Shown here in pieces: positions 18,243 to 28,292 of a stretch of DNA of 64,000 bases. Position numbers and translations under genes: made by a program. The notes beneath the pieces are model-generated. The model did no database searches. It was given only the letters and a program-made list of their open reading frames with translations, and was not told the origin of the DNA. Position 1 is the stretch's first letter; each line of letters starts with the position of its first letter. This DNA is from DATFTE01 sp963802575 (GTDB taxonomy: Bacteria; Acidobacteriota; Terriglobia; Terriglobales; Acidobacteriaceae), in contig CAWDJF010000004.1 in assembly GCA_963802575.1 (NCBI GenBank), positions 186,001-250,000 on the forward strand, read 5' to 3'.

Positions 18243-19178
18243 ATGAAGCAACAACGCAGATGGATCGTAGCCTTCACCGTATTGCTGTGCGCCTTGTCGG
18301 TTGGATTGTCGTTTGCCGGCGACAAAGTCAAGGTCAAGGGGTTGATCACGGGCCGAACCGGAGAGACTCTGACTTTGAAAACCGCGGATGGGGGAAGCGT
18401 CACTGTCGTTCTCACCGATGACACCAAAGTGCAACAGCCCAAGGGTCTGGGCCTTCGCAAGAAGCAGATGTCCGCCACCGTGCTGATCCCTGGGCTCAAG
18501 GTCTCAGTGGATGGCACCGGCGATGCGCAGAGCAAGGTGACCGCCCAGACAATTAACTTCGACCCATCCGACTTGCAGCTGGCCGAAACCATTCAAGCTG
18601 GCTTGAACCCGACACAGCAACAGCAAAAAACAAACATGTCCAATATTCAATCGAATAAGGAGGGGATGGCAGCTAACAAGCAAGCAATCGGCGCCAATAA
18701 ACAAGCCATTGCCTCCAACCAAAGCGATATTGCTGCCAACCAGCAGCAGACCGCGGCGAACCAGGAGGAAATTGCGGCTGCCGCGAAGCGTTTCTCCGAG
18801 CTTAGTGAGTATGAAACCAAGGGCGGCCTTACGGTCAACTTCGCCGTCGGGAAGTCAGTGATCTCGGCAAACGACAAAGCCGCTCTCGCCAAGCTGGCGC
18901 AGGATGCGGTGGGTCTCACTGGCTACATCGTTCAGGTGAAGGGCTTCGCCGATTCTTCGGGCAATGCCGCCATGAATCAGCAGTTGAGCGAGGACCGGGC
19001 CCAGGCGGTGATTGCCTACCTGATCCAGGACTGCAAGGTGCCTGTGCGCCACGTCATAGCCCCGGGAGCCATGGGCACGGCTGATCCTACGGCGCCGAAT
19101 GAGACCGCTCAAGGACGCGCAGAAAACCGGCGCGTGGAAGTCAAGGTCCTCGTGAACAAAGGTGTGGCAGGACAGTAA
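18243..19178 (+). CDS. OmpA-family outer-membrane/peptidoglycan-binding protein
   Basis: 311 residues. Signal peptide, then a beta-rich domain (G-L-I-T-G-R-T-G-E-T-L-T-L-K), a heptad coiled coil of five near-identical 7-residue units (N-K-Q-A-I-G-A, N-K-Q-A-I-A-S, N-Q-S-D-I-A-A and so on, about residues 138-178), and a C-terminal OmpA-like peptidoglycan-binding domain (V-Q-V-K-G-F-A-D-S-S-G; L-S-E-D-R-A-Q-A-V; A-E-N-R-R-V-E-V). It probably links the outer membrane to the wall, with the coil acting as a spacer. Ribosome-binding site AAAGGA upstream of ATG 18243. Confidence 0.88.
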   Translation: MKQQRRWIVAFTVLLCALSVGLSFAGDKVKVKGLITGRTGETLTLKTADGGSVTVVLTDDTKVQQPKGLGLRKKQMSATVLIPGLKVSVDGTGDAQSKVTAQTINFDPSDLQLAETIQAGLNPTQQQQKTNMSNIQSNKEGMAANKQAIGANKQAIASNQSDIAANQQQTAANQEEIAAAAKRFSELSEYETKGGLTVNFAVGKSVISANDKAALAKLAQDAVGLTGYIVQVKGFADSSGNAAMNQQLSEDRAQAVIAYLIQDCKVPVRHVIAPGAMGTADPTAPNETAQGRAENRRVEVKVLVNKGVAGQ

Positions 19179-19324
19179 TCGACAATCGACCCGGTTCATT
19201 CAGCTTCAGCAAAATCGAACTTGGATGAAATAGAACGGAACTACAAAGAACAGTACCTGGCTAGTTTTGACCGTTGGCATTTGCCGATGAAGTGGGTAGC
19301 TTCGTTGAGGTTTGTCCTTTCGCG

Positions 19325-19364
19325 CCGGCCCACCTTCGCAAGCAGTTCGGCGAGGGTGGGCCGG
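19325..19364. terminator. Terminator between the OmpA-like and HEAT genes
   Basis: CCGGCCCACC (19325-19334) pairs perfectly with GGTGGGCCGG (19355-19364), followed by TGTTTTGG. It lies between two convergent genes. Confidence 0.75.
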
Positions 19365-19404
19365 TGTTTTGGTGACACAACAAGGTTTCTCGCACACCTC
19401 GGTT

Positions 19405-20391
19405 CTACCGTCCCGAGGATTCATACCAACTTCGCCAAGCCTGAGGATTCGGCGGCAGGTTCTGCGCCGTGATATCGCGCAGCGCATGGTAAACCCAGCT
19501 GTGGGTTTGCGCGTCGAGAGATGCGTCTTCTGCGAAGTCGAGCAGTTTGGGGACAATGCTGCGGCGTTGTTGCTCGTTCAGCATGCCTGACTGTGCCAGT
19601 GCGCACGCCGCTCTTTCCCGCACCATGGGTGAAGGATCGTCATGAAACATCCTCAGCAGCGGTTCGAGAGTTTCGTCGGTGCCGAGGTACGACAGGCCCT
19701 CGACTGCCCAATGACGAACTTCAGGATCTGAGTCCCGCAGGCCGCTGCTGAGGATTTCGTTCACCCGTTCTGGTTCCACTCCGCGATTGCCGAGCAGACC
19801 CAATGTCCAGAATGCCCAAATTCTCTGTTGCTGAGGACCAGCTTGCGCTTGTTTTTCCAAGCGGTCGACGCTCTCGCTGGCCTTTGCGATGCTCAGTGCG
19901 GCAAGATCCACCTCGACAGCCGTAGCGCGCACGTGAAGATCGTCGGAATTCATGCCGGTGGTGATTAAGGAACTGAGTTGCGGTGTGAGTTTGAGGTGTC
20001 CGCGCCAGCCGTCCACGCGATTGGCAATTTCATCGGTAGCGCCATCATAGTGATTGATGGCGCGCTCGAGCAGCAGTTCTGCCTGTCCCTGTGGCGTGTC
20101 GCGGTTCAGTCTCTGTGTTTCGTGTTGCGAAAGAATTGCGGGAGAAACCGCAACTGGCTTTCCCTGCAGCGGGAGGTATTGCGACAATTGCTCCCAGCCT
20201 GCGCGCGCGACGCCGCTGTCGACCATCACGATCGCCAAGCCCCCCAGCACCGCGGCAAGAATCAACCGTGGCGCCTGCATGCCTCGGGCTGGAACATGAA
20301 TGGGGCCGTCGGAAGAGACATCCGCTCCCTGGCCCAATGTGCCGTAATCGGGCGTGGCATCCAGACGCGGATCGTGCTCCCACATGTTCAC
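19405..20391 (-). CDS. Membrane-anchored HEAT-repeat protein
   Basis: 328 residues. Cytoplasmic N-terminus of about 40 residues, one membrane segment (L-I-L-A-A-V-L-G-G-L-A-I-V-M-V), then an alpha-helical region with HEAT/PBS-lyase-like repeats (D-S-D-P-E-V-R-H-W-A-V-E-G-L; D-D-P-S-P-M-V-R-E-R-A-A-C-A-L). Such repeats mediate protein contacts; the partner is unknown. The start is either GTG 20391 or ATG 20385; neither has a strong ribosome-binding site. Confidence 0.72.
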   Translation of the reverse strand: MNMWEHDPRLDATPDYGTLGQGADVSSDGPIHVPARGMQAPRLILAAVLGGLAIVMVDSGVARAGWEQLSQYLPLQGKPVAVSPAILSQHETQRLNRDTPQGQAELLLERAINHYDGATDEIANRVDGWRGHLKLTPQLSSLITTGMNSDDLHVRATAVEVDLAALSIAKASESVDRLEKQAQAGPQQQRIWAFWTLGLLGNRGVEPERVNEILSSGLRDSDPEVRHWAVEGLSYLGTDETLEPLLRMFHDDPSPMVRERAACALAQSGMLNEQQRRSIVPKLLDFAEDASLDAQTHSWVYHALRDITAQNLPPNPQAWRSWYESSGR

Positions 20392-20619
20392 AAGGGAAGT
20401 CTAGGTTCGCAGGCCGCGCGGATAAAGTTACGTCCGAGTACTTTGGTTTGTTACCAGGCGTTGGCGCGTGCGGTTTGTATGACTTGCAGGGAGCTTACCG
20501 ATGACGGATGGGACCGCCCGTCTACAACTTTCCCCCTACAGTTTTATTTCGGCGGTTTTCAGCTATGGCCCCGGTGGAGCAATGGAATAATATCGCGGCA
20601 GCTTGGAACGGGAGAACGA

Positions 20620-21945
20620 TTGAAGAGAATGGCTCTTTTGAAACGACTGCTGGCATTCTGCCTGGTCTTCGTGTTTGCCCAGGCCAGCTTCGGCTACTCC
20701 GTTCTCACCCACGAACAGATTGTCGACCTGCTATGGCAAGACCAGATCCAACCGTTGTTGAAGAAGCGCTTTCCCGACGCCAGCGACGACGATCTGAAAA
20801 AGGCTCACGCCTTCGCCTATGGCGGCTCGCTCATCCAGGACATGGGCTACTATCCCTTCGGCAACAAGTATTTCAGCGACCTGCTGCATTACGTGCGCAG
20901 CGGAGACTTCGTGATCAACCTGATCCAGCAATCGTCGGACCTGAATGAATATGCCTTCGCGCTTGGAGCGCTGGCGCATTACGCCTCCGACAACAGCGGA
21001 CACCCGACCATCAATCGCGTTGCGGGAATCGAATTCCCCAAGCTGCGGAAGAAATACGGCGAAGAGGTGACGTACGCCGACAATCCCAAGGCGCACATCC
21101 GCACCGAATTTGGTTTCGACATGGTGCAGGTCGCCAAAAACCGGTACACCTCGGACCGCTATCACGACTTCATCGGATTTGAAATTTCCAAGCCGCTGTT
21201 GGAGCGCGCTTTCTTGAAGACCTACAACATTCCGCTGCAAGAGGTCATTCCGAATGAAGATCTGGCCATCGGGACGTTCCGCCGCGGGGTAAGCAACGTC
21301 ATTCCCGAGATGACGCGCGTGGCGCTGCTGGCGAGGCGCAAAGAGGTCGTGGCCGATACTCCGAACTTCAACGAAAAGAAGTTTCTCTATTACCTCTCGC
21401 GCACCAACTACGAGAAAGATTGGGGCACGGAGTACCGGAAAGCTGGAGTGGGAACGCGGATCCTCGCGTTCTTCTTGCGGATTGTTCCCAAGGTCGGACC
21501 GTTCAGCGCCCTATCGTTCAAGATTCCGTCCACCCAAACGGAAGATATGTACATCAAGAGCGTCGACCTTACGGTCGAAGACTACAAGCACCTGCTGCAC
21601 GAAACCCGGGTGCAGGACCTGCGCCTGTCGAACAAAGATTGTGATACGGGTCGGGAGACGCAAGCCGGAGAATACCGCCTGGCCGATGATTCTTACGCGA
21701 AGCTGCTCGACCAATTGACACAGAAAAACTTCAACCAGTTGACTCCCGAATTGAAGACCAACATCCTCGCGTTCTACGCCGATCCGAACGCGCCCATTGC
21801 CACCAAGCGCAACAAGAAAGCCTGGCAGAAAACCCTGGCAAACCTCGAGAAACTAAAAAGCGCGCCCGCCGCAGAGGATATTGACACTAAAACCGGCTGG
21901 GCGCAGGCGGAAGGCCCGTCTCGAAATAACGGCACTCGGCCTTAA
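20620..21945 (+). CDS. Exported zinc-dependent phospholipase C-like protein
   Basis: 441 residues. Signal peptide (L-A-F-C-L-V-F-V-F-A-Q-A), then the zinc-dependent phospholipase C/S1-P1-like fold: L-T-H-E-Q-I-V-D near the mature N-terminus, and A-L-G-A-L-A-H-Y-A-S-D-N-S-G-H-P with the metal-binding His and Asp spacing. The substrate may be a phospholipid but is not proven. TTG 20620 has GGGAG five bases upstream; the in-frame ATG at 20629 is the alternative. Its last 59 bases overlap the convergent endonuclease III-like gene. Confidence 0.8.
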   Translation: MKRMALLKRLLAFCLVFVFAQASFGYSVLTHEQIVDLLWQDQIQPLLKKRFPDASDDDLKKAHAFAYGGSLIQDMGYYPFGNKYFSDLLHYVRSGDFVINLIQQSSDLNEYAFALGALAHYASDNSGHPTINRVAGIEFPKLRKKYGEEVTYADNPKAHIRTEFGFDMVQVAKNRYTSDRYHDFIGFEISKPLLERAFLKTYNIPLQEVIPNEDLAIGTFRRGVSNVIPEMTRVALLARRKEVVADTPNFNEKKFLYYLSRTNYEKDWGTEYRKAGVGTRILAFFLRIVPKVGPFSALSFKIPSTQTEDMYIKSVDLTVEDYKHLLHETRVQDLRLSNKDCDTGRETQAGEYRLADDSYAKLLDQLTQKNFNQLTPELKTNILAFYADPNAPIATKRNKKAWQKTLANLEKLKSAPAAEDIDTKTGWAQAEGPSRNNGTRP

Positions 21946-22588
21946 GCGGACATTCATCGCATAATGGGCGAGAGCGCTTGCACAGTTCCTGACCGTGTTG
22001 GCGGAGCAACTGGTGCGTAGCGATCAGGGCTTCGTAGCGGCCGGGCAATTGATCTCTCAGCGCATCTTGCATCGCCCGATAGGTGGTCGAGTAACTCTTC
22101 TTCTCCTCGGCAAACCCCAATCGCAATAAAACCCGCAAGCCGTTCGACTCCAGCGAGAGAACCGGATGGCTGTGGGTAAGCATGAGAATTTTTTCGGCCC
22201 CCGGATCCCCAATCGTCGGGAATTTCTTCAGCGCCTTCTTGGCGTCGGGGAGGGATTTCCGCAATACCGATTTCAGATCGTCTTTGAAAATCCAGTGAAC
22301 GAGCTCGGCGATCTGTCGCAGCCGGCGGGCGCGGATTTCGGGTACCATGCCGCCCATCCTCGTAATTTCGAGCAGTTGCGCTTCCGTGGCTTTCAGAATC
22401 TGAGCAGGCTTGGTACCGATATTCCTCTTGAGCGCTGCAAAGGCTGCTGCCCGCTTTTCGTCGTTTACAAGATAGGCGACATTTTCGTGGAGGATCAGTT
22501 CGACGGGATCGACCGTCGTTGGCGGCGCGGGCTTTCCGTAGAATTTCTCCAGCACCTTGACGACGCGAGCTAGCGAGGGCGTAGTCAT
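21887..22588 (-). CDS. Endonuclease III-like HhH-GPD protein with 4Fe-4S cluster, altered active site
   Basis: 233 residues. Shows the helix-hairpin-helix region F-P-T-I-G-D-P-G-A and a C-terminal C-X6-C-X2-C-X5-C iron-sulfur motif (C-K-R-S-R-P-L-C-D-E-C-P-L-K-A-E-C), as in Nth/MutY. By eye alignment to E. coli Nth, the Schiff-base Lys (G-R-K-T-A) is replaced (G-D-P-G-A), and the catalytic Asp (V-D-T-H) aligns with Glu (L-E-S-N). It is probably not a classical glycosylase/AP lyase; it could be a structural DNA binder or a glycosylase with different chemistry. ATG 22586-22588 is chosen as the start. Confidence 0.78.
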   Translation of the reverse strand: MTTPSLARVVKVLEKFYGKPAPPTTVDPVELILHENVAYLVNDEKRAAAFAALKRNIGTKPAQILKATEAQLLEITRMGGMVPEIRARRLRQIAELVHWIFKDDLKSVLRKSLPDAKKALKKFPTIGDPGAEKILMLTHSHPVLSLESNGLRVLLRLGFAEEKKSYSTTYRAMQDALRDQLPGRYEALIATHQLLRQHGQELCKRSRPLCDECPLKAECRYFETGLPPAPSRF

Positions 22589-22660
22589 GAATACCGGCCG
22601 TGGGTCCGACCCAGAGAACACCGAGACACGGTGATTCCCGGTGTTCTCAAGGTTCGGCCT

Positions 22661-25600
22661 TTACTGGTGTTTCTTGTTCCAGTCGTCCTTCGACATCGGC
22701 TTCACCGGTTCCAACTTCGCTTTTGCGAGATCGGCATTCAGCTTGGCAACGTCGGAAAGCTGCTGGAACTTGGTAGCCGAATCGTCCAATTGCTTCTTTA
22801 GAAAGTCCCCGCGCTCCAGTTGCGATTGCGTGGGCTTGCCTTCGAATCCGTTGACGCCTCCGTAGAGTTCGCCGAGGTTCTCACGCAGCTTATGCTCGCC
22901 GGTAATCATGCCGCCCTCTTTGACAGACACCAGAGTCGAGCGGAAATCATCGAGTTGCTTCGCAAGATTGTCGAGTTGCGCCTTGAGCTTGCGGTCTTTG
23001 CCTGCCTGCGTCGAACGCTGCCGTACCTGATCGAGCAGATCGACAGTCGAGTCGGCGACGTAGGTCAAATCGCCAAGCATGTTGTAAAGCTGCATGACCG
23101 TCTTGTGCTGCAAGGTCAGGTCTTCGGCAGTAGCCTTTGAGCGTGGATCGGGCACCAGTTCAATCTTTCCGTTGTAAGTTTGCTTTCCTCGAAGCAGTTT
23201 GACCGTGTAGGTTCCCGGCTCGACCTGCGGACCAAAGAAGGCAAAAGGCTGTTCCACCAGCGAAGCGGCAGGCGGGACCTTCGGCGGCTTCAGGCGTTCC
23301 GCCCAATCCACGCGAATCACGCCCCGTCGCGGATCTCCCGAGAGAGTGTTCACCAGGTTGCCCTGCGCGTCATAAATCTCGAAGCGCAGAGTGCCGACGA
23401 TGTTCCTCTTCTTCTGGTAGTAAACAATGGGAGCGCTATCGGGTAACGAGCGGCCGATGAATTCCGAGTCGCCATCGAACCGCTGCTCGAAAGAAGGCAA
23501 TGCCAGCTGGGTGGGACGCGACGGCAGAATCGCTGCATCCTGCGCAAGAATTTCCGGAGTGATCGCGCGCAGCGGAGTCAGATCGTCGAGGATATAAAGT
23601 CCTCGTCCGTGAGTCGCAATCGCTAGATCGGATTCGCGCGGCTGGATGAAGACATCGCGCACGGCAACGTTCGGCAGCTTCCCTGTAAATTGCGCCCAGT
23701 TCTTGCCCCCATCGACGCTGAGAAATAACCCAAATTCTGTTCCTACAAACAACAGATTTGGATCGACCAGATCTTCGCGAACAACGTGAGCGTATCCCTT
23801 CAGACCATCGGTCGTGAGCGAAGTCCAGGTCTGCCCGTAATCAGTAGTTTTGTAGACGTACGTCTTCATGTCGCCGGTGGCATGGCCGTCGAAGGTCGCG
23901 TACGCGGTTCCAGCATCGTAGTGCCCCGCTTCGATCGTCGTTACCCAGGTATTGGCGGGCAGACCGGTGACGTTCTTCACGACGTTCGTCCAGGTCTTGC
24001 CGCCATCCTTGGTGATCTGCACGTTTCCATCGTCGGTCCCGGCCCAGATCACGTCTCCGTTCTTCGGCGACTCGGCAATGGTGAAGATGGTCTCGTAGCG
24101 CTCGGCGTCGGAGTTGTCGATGGTGAGCCCGCCGGAAAGTTCCTGGTGCTGACGATCGGGATTGTTGGTGGTGAGATCGGGAGAAATTTTCTGCCACGAC
24201 TCGCCTTTATCGGTCGAGCGAAATAGGAACTGCGCGCCAATATAGATCGTGCCCGGATGGTTCGAGCTCATGTGAATCGGCGCATTCCAATTAAAGCGGT
24301 ATTCCGGATCGTTGGCGCCTGCCAGCGGACGTATTTCTTTCGACTCTTCTGTCGACTTACGCACGCGCGAGATGTGTCCACCCTGATACTCGACGTAAAC
24401 GGTGTCGGTATCGGTGGGATCACTGAAGGCCCAGAAGCCGTCGCCGAATCCGATATTTTTCCAGTGACGGTTGGCAACGCCGCCAACAGCGCTCGACGGT
24501 CCCATCCAGCGTGCCGTTGTCCTGCAAACCGCCGTAGACGTTGTACGGCCGCTCCATGTCGGCGCTGACGTGGTAGTACTGCGCGACCGGCATCTGATTC
24601 AGGAAGCGCCAGTGATTGGCGCGATCAAGCGAGTGGTACACACCACCGTCACTGCCGGTAAAAAGTTCTTCCGAGTTCTTGGGATTGATCCAGAGCGCGT
24701 GGTAGTCGCCGTGCACTCCTCCCGAATCGTCTCCGGAAAACGCCGCGCTGAAACTTTTGCCGGCATCATCGCTGACCGTCAGACCGAAGCCGGGTTTGTA
24801 GACGCGGTCCGGATTATTCGGATCGGCCATGACGCGCGCGAAATAGAACGGACGCCCGCTCACGTTGAACGAGTTGTTGACCTCGGTCCAACTGTCTCCC
24901 AGCGTCGTCAGAACGGAATAGCGCGGTGTGGTTCTTCGCTTCGACGACGGCGTAAAGACGGTTCGGTTGAGAGGCGGCAACAGCAATTCCAATGCGGCCG
25001 AGATCGCCGTCAGGAAATCCCTTGCGAACAGGATGCCAAGTCGCGCCGCCATCAGTGCTCTTGAACAATCCGCTGCCCGGGCCGCCCGAGGTGAAGTTCC
25101 AGGGCTGGCGCAGCACCTGCCACATTGCTGCGTAAAGAGTGTCGGGATGCTGCGGGTCCATCGCCATCTCGGCGCATCCGGTCTTGTCATCGACGTAGAA
25201 AACTTTCTTCCAGGTCTTGCCGCCGTCGGTGGTCTTGAAGACGCCACGCTCTTCATTGGAATTCCAAAGATGTCCAAGCGCGCAGGCGTAGACAGTGTTT
25301 CCGTCCGTCGGATGAACCAGCACGCGGCTCACATGCTCGGAGTCGGCGAGTCCCATCAACTGCCAGTTCTCCCCGGCGTCCGTCGACTTGTAAAGGCCCG
25401 TACCGACCGAGACGCTGTTGCGCACCCAGCTTTCGCCGGTCCCCACCCACACGGTCTTGGGATGATTAGGGTCGATGGCAATCGAACCGATGGACTGCGT
25501 CGGCTGCTTGTCGAACATCGGCTTGAAGGTCGTGCCGCCATCCACCGACTTCCAGACGCCACCGCCCGCTGCGCCAATGTACACCGTCAGGCGCTGGCCC

Positions 25601-25770
25601 TCGGCGATTGCGGTGATGTCGCTGATGCGTCCGCCCATAACTGCGGGTCCGATCGGCCGCGCCCACAAGCCGCTGAAGGTATCGGAATCAATTTGCTGGC
25701 CCGATGCAGAACAAAGGCCGAGCACGGCGAACACACAAACAGCCACCAGGGTCGAGACCCGGTTCATCAT
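22661..25770 (-). pseudogene. Exported sortilin/VPS10-like BNR-propeller protein, two +1 frame breaks
   Basis: With one base removed near 24899 (GGG, coding strand) and one near 24509 this is a single 1035-residue protein. It has a signal peptide (T-L-V-A-V-C-V-F-A-V-L-G-L), many BNR repeats (S-V-D-G-G-T-T-F, S-T-D-A-G-E-N-W, T-T-D-G-G-K-T-W, S-T-D-K-G-E-S-W) forming two probable propellers, and a C-terminal helical region. The segments join smoothly as D-D-A-G-D-S-W-T-E-V and as Q-D-N-G-T-W-M-G-P-S-S. It resembles 'glycosyl hydrolase, VPS10-like' exported proteins of acidobacteria. Both breaks are single-base, so error or recent decay are both possible. Confidence 0.78.
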
Positions 25771-25899
25771 AAGTAGACCTCGCTGAGAAGTTCAGGATGG
25801 ATAACGGATTTTTGGACTGCGACGGAAGATCGCATTTTTGAAGAGCACGCGTTACTGATCCGTCGCGGGCACGCACCCGCGACGGACCAAGATTGTGGT

Positions 25900-26670
25900 T
25901 TAGTTCTTCGGCTTATCCGCCGGTTTTGCGTCGGCCTTAGGAGCAGGCGCCGGTGGCGGCATCTTGAAGACCGAGTCTTCGACCGGAACGTTGAGCTCCA
26001 CTTTTTCGAGAGTGATCTTCTGCTTTTCCGGGCTGCCCTTCACTCCGCTTTCAATGGCGTAGGGGAACATGAGTCCGCCGATTTCGCGATAGTCGCCCAG
26101 TGAAGTTTCGGTCTGCTGCTCACTGCCGCGGACGGTGCGAGTTTCCTCGTTCTTGATCTCGAGAAAACTGTCAGCATCGAGATAGAGGGTCTCCACGTCG
26201 CCGTTGGCGTGAGTCAGCTTTAATTTGTAGGCGTCGGTGCCTTCGATCTTATCTTTGCCCAGCAATTCCACTTTGTGTCCCTTGGCCTGATAGTCCATCA
26301 ATGGCCAAAGGTCCGCTTGGTCCTGCAATTCCTTGGCTTCGTCCGCGGTCACTGCCTCGGGATCTTTCTTTCCAGTGAAAGGCACGATCGCCCATCCCGA
26401 CTTGCCGTCGTACGCCTGCACCAGCACAAGACCTTGGATCGTAATCTCCATGCGCAACATGTTGGGCTGCTTTAAGAACATGATGAAAGGAGCTTCCATG
26501 CTCTGCATTTCGGCTTTGCCGGTCATCTTTATCGTCTTGGCGGCTTTGATCTTGTCGGCGCCGCCGGTGGCCGCAATATGTTTCGCCACAATTTCGTCCG
26601 CCGTCTGCGCCAACATGGCGGGGACGAGCACAACGGCCACTACTGCGCTGAGACACAGCTTTCGCAACAT
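25900..26670 (-). CDS. Exported LolA-like (outer-membrane lipoprotein-sorting) protein
   Basis: 256 residues with a signal peptide (L-S-A-V-V-A-V-V-L-V-P-A-M-L-A) and mature start Q-T-A-D-E-I-V-A-K-H-I-A-A-T-G-G. The beta-rich body has D-G-K-S-G-W-A-I-V-P-F and Y-L-D-A-D-S-F-L-E-I-K, a pattern seen in LolA-like proteins. A Pro/Ala/Lys-rich tail follows. True lipoprotein carriage is unproven. ATG 26668-26670 follows GAGGAGAAATC. It lies downstream of no obvious partner; the sortilin-like gene follows on the same strand. Confidence 0.78.
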   Translation of the reverse strand: MLRKLCLSAVVAVVLVPAMLAQTADEIVAKHIAATGGADKIKAAKTIKMTGKAEMQSMEAPFIMFLKQPNMLRMEITIQGLVLVQAYDGKSGWAIVPFTGKKDPEAVTADEAKELQDQADLWPLMDYQAKGHKVELLGKDKIEGTDAYKLKLTHANGDVETLYLDADSFLEIKNEETRTVRGSEQQTETSLGDYREIGGLMFPYAIESGVKGSPEKQKITLEKVELNVPVEDSVFKMPPPAPAPKADAKPADKPKN

Positions 26671-26936
26671 GATTTCTCCTCGGGAACTTCCGCGAATGCG
26701 CAACCGACGGCGAAGGCCTGGGGAGGCAAAAGCGGTGGAATCAACGGAAAACAAACGATATAGCCGGGAACCTTGGCTGTCAAATCGCCGCATCACAATA
26801 CAGTACGGAGAACGCGGGCGTTTGGTTCCAAAATGGTCGTACACGTCGACATCTGAGCTCGCATTCTCGTCCCAGTCTTGACCGACTCCTGTAAACTACC
26901 CGAATCTTTGCGGTCAAGTATGCAACGAGGTCGCCC

Positions 26937-27713
26937 ATGAGCACTGCGGATGACAAGTTCTACCATGCGAAGATTACCAAGCGCATGGACTTCGCCCCTG
27001 ACCTCTGGATGATTCGCATCCAGGCCGGCGGCGAGTTCAAATTCGCTCCGGGACAGTACGCCACCCTCGGCGTACAGGGACCTGAAAAACGTTCCGAACG
27101 TCCTTACTCGATCGTCTCTTCGCCGTACGAAGATGAGATCGAATTCTTCTTCGAGCTTGTTCCCGAGGGCGAGCTCACCCCACAAATTTATAAGCTGCAG
27201 CTCGGCGACGAGTTGCTGATGCGGAAGGCTTGCAAGGGCCGCTTCACCCTCGACACCAAGAGTGGACGCACCAACCATCTTCTGGTCTCGACCGTCACCG
27301 GCGTGGCTCCGTTCGTGAGCTATGTACGTACGCTTCATAAAGACTGGAAGGAAGGCAAGTACGGCGGCGAGCACAAACTGTTCCTGTTGAATGGCGCCAG
27401 CCGCTCGTGGGAGTTTGGATATCTGGAAGAGCTGCAGAACTTCGCCAAAGAGGTTCCCTGGCTCACTTATGTCCCATGCGTAAGTCGCCCTTGGGACGAC
27501 GAGAAGTGGACGGGCGAAGTCGGCCGCGTGGACGACGTGCTGCGTAAGTACGCCGACCTGTGGGGATTGAATGGCTCTAACTCAGTCGGCTATCTCTGCG
27601 GACATCCCGAGATGATCGAACACGGCAAAGGCATGCTGAAACGCATCGGCTTCCAGAAGGAGTTTCTGAAAGAAGAGATTTACTGGATCCCGGGGAAAGA
27701 AGTCAGTACCTAG
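26937..27713 (+). CDS. Ferredoxin/flavodoxin-NADP+ reductase
   Basis: 258 residues, FNR family. The FAD-binding motif E-R-P-Y-S-I-V-S-S, the NADP-binding S-T-V-T-G-V-A-P-F-V-S-Y, and the Y-L-C-G-H-P-E-M-I motif near the C-terminus are all present. It transfers electrons between NADPH and ferredoxin or flavodoxin in the cytoplasm. Starts at ATG 26937. The final codons (Ser-Thr-stop) already belong to the tandem AGTACC word repeat that continues into the intergenic region. Confidence 0.9.
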   Translation: MSTADDKFYHAKITKRMDFAPDLWMIRIQAGGEFKFAPGQYATLGVQGPEKRSERPYSIVSSPYEDEIEFFFELVPEGELTPQIYKLQLGDELLMRKACKGRFTLDTKSGRTNHLLVSTVTGVAPFVSYVRTLHKDWKEGKYGGEHKLFLLNGASRSWEFGYLEELQNFAKEVPWLTYVPCVSRPWDDEKWTGEVGRVDDVLRKYADLWGLNGSNSVGYLCGHPEMIEHGKGMLKRIGFQKEFLKEEIYWIPGKEVST

Positions 27714-27792
27714 TACCGAGTACCGAGACAAAGGAAGACGGGCGTCCGCGCCCGTCTTTTTGTTTTTTGCTCGGCACTCCGTACTAGATACT
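27704..27792. repeat. Inverted AGTACC-word repeat around a terminator, overlapping both stop codons
   Basis: AGTACCTAGTACCGAGTACCGAG on the left is mirrored by CTCGGCACTCCGTACTAGATACT on the right, in short words. The TAG inside each arm is the stop codon of the flanking gene: the FNR gene on the plus strand and the GNAT gene on the minus strand. The terminator hairpin sits in the middle. Confidence 0.65.
27736..27757. terminator. Bidirectional terminator
   Basis: AGACGGGCG-TCCG-CGCCCGTCT, a 9-bp stem with tetraloop, followed by TTTTTGTTTTTT. Member of the GACGGGC hairpin family. Confidence 0.85.
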
Positions 27793-28281
27793 CCCGGCAA
27801 TTTTGCTTCGCCGTTCCAGCAGCACCGTGTCACGCCAGCGATCTCCCAACTTTCCGATGCGTTCTCGGCGCCCCACTACGCGGAAGCCGCATGACTTATG
27901 GAGTTCGATGCTGGCCACGTTTTCAGGAAAGATTCCAGCTTGCAACGTCCAGATTCCGTTCGCCTCCGATTGCTGAATCAATTCCTGCAGTAACGCTCGT
28001 CCGATCCCACGGCCGCGTGCTCCTTCGGTGATGTAGATGGAAACTTCCATGACACCTTCGTAGACGCGCCGCGCGGATACCGGACTTAGGGCGGCCCATC
28101 CCAGCACTGCCGGTCCATCCCGCGCGACGATGCGGCAATGACGGAGATGTCCCGCGTCCCACTTCTGCCATGAAGGAAGTTCGGTCTCGAAGGTGGCGTT
28201 ACCGGTGGCGATTCCCTGCCGGTAGATTTCAAGGACTGCGGCCCAGTCGTCCTCTCTCATCGCAGCGATCGTGAAGTTCAT
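27784..28281 (-). CDS. GNAT N-acetyltransferase, phosphinothricin-acetyltransferase-like
   Basis: 165 residues, single GNAT domain. The acetyl-CoA-binding motif A-R-G-R-G-I-G-R-A-L-L is clear, with the N-terminal R-Q-G-I-A-T-G-N-A-T-F-E and W-A-A-L-S-P-V-S typical of the Pat/Bar/YncA subgroup and S-I-E-L-H-K-S-C-G-F in the last third. Predicted to acetylate a small amine; the substrate is unknown. The cupin gene lies only 11 bp upstream on the same strand, so the two are likely cotranscribed. Confidence 0.88.
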   Translation of the reverse strand: MNFTIAAMREDDWAAVLEIYRQGIATGNATFETELPSWQKWDAGHLRHCRIVARDGPAVLGWAALSPVSARRVYEGVMEVSIYITEGARGRGIGRALLQELIQQSEANGIWTLQAGIFPENVASIELHKSCGFRVVGRRERIGKLGDRWRDTVLLERRSKIAGSI

Positions 28282-28292
28282 GGGGCTCGAGT

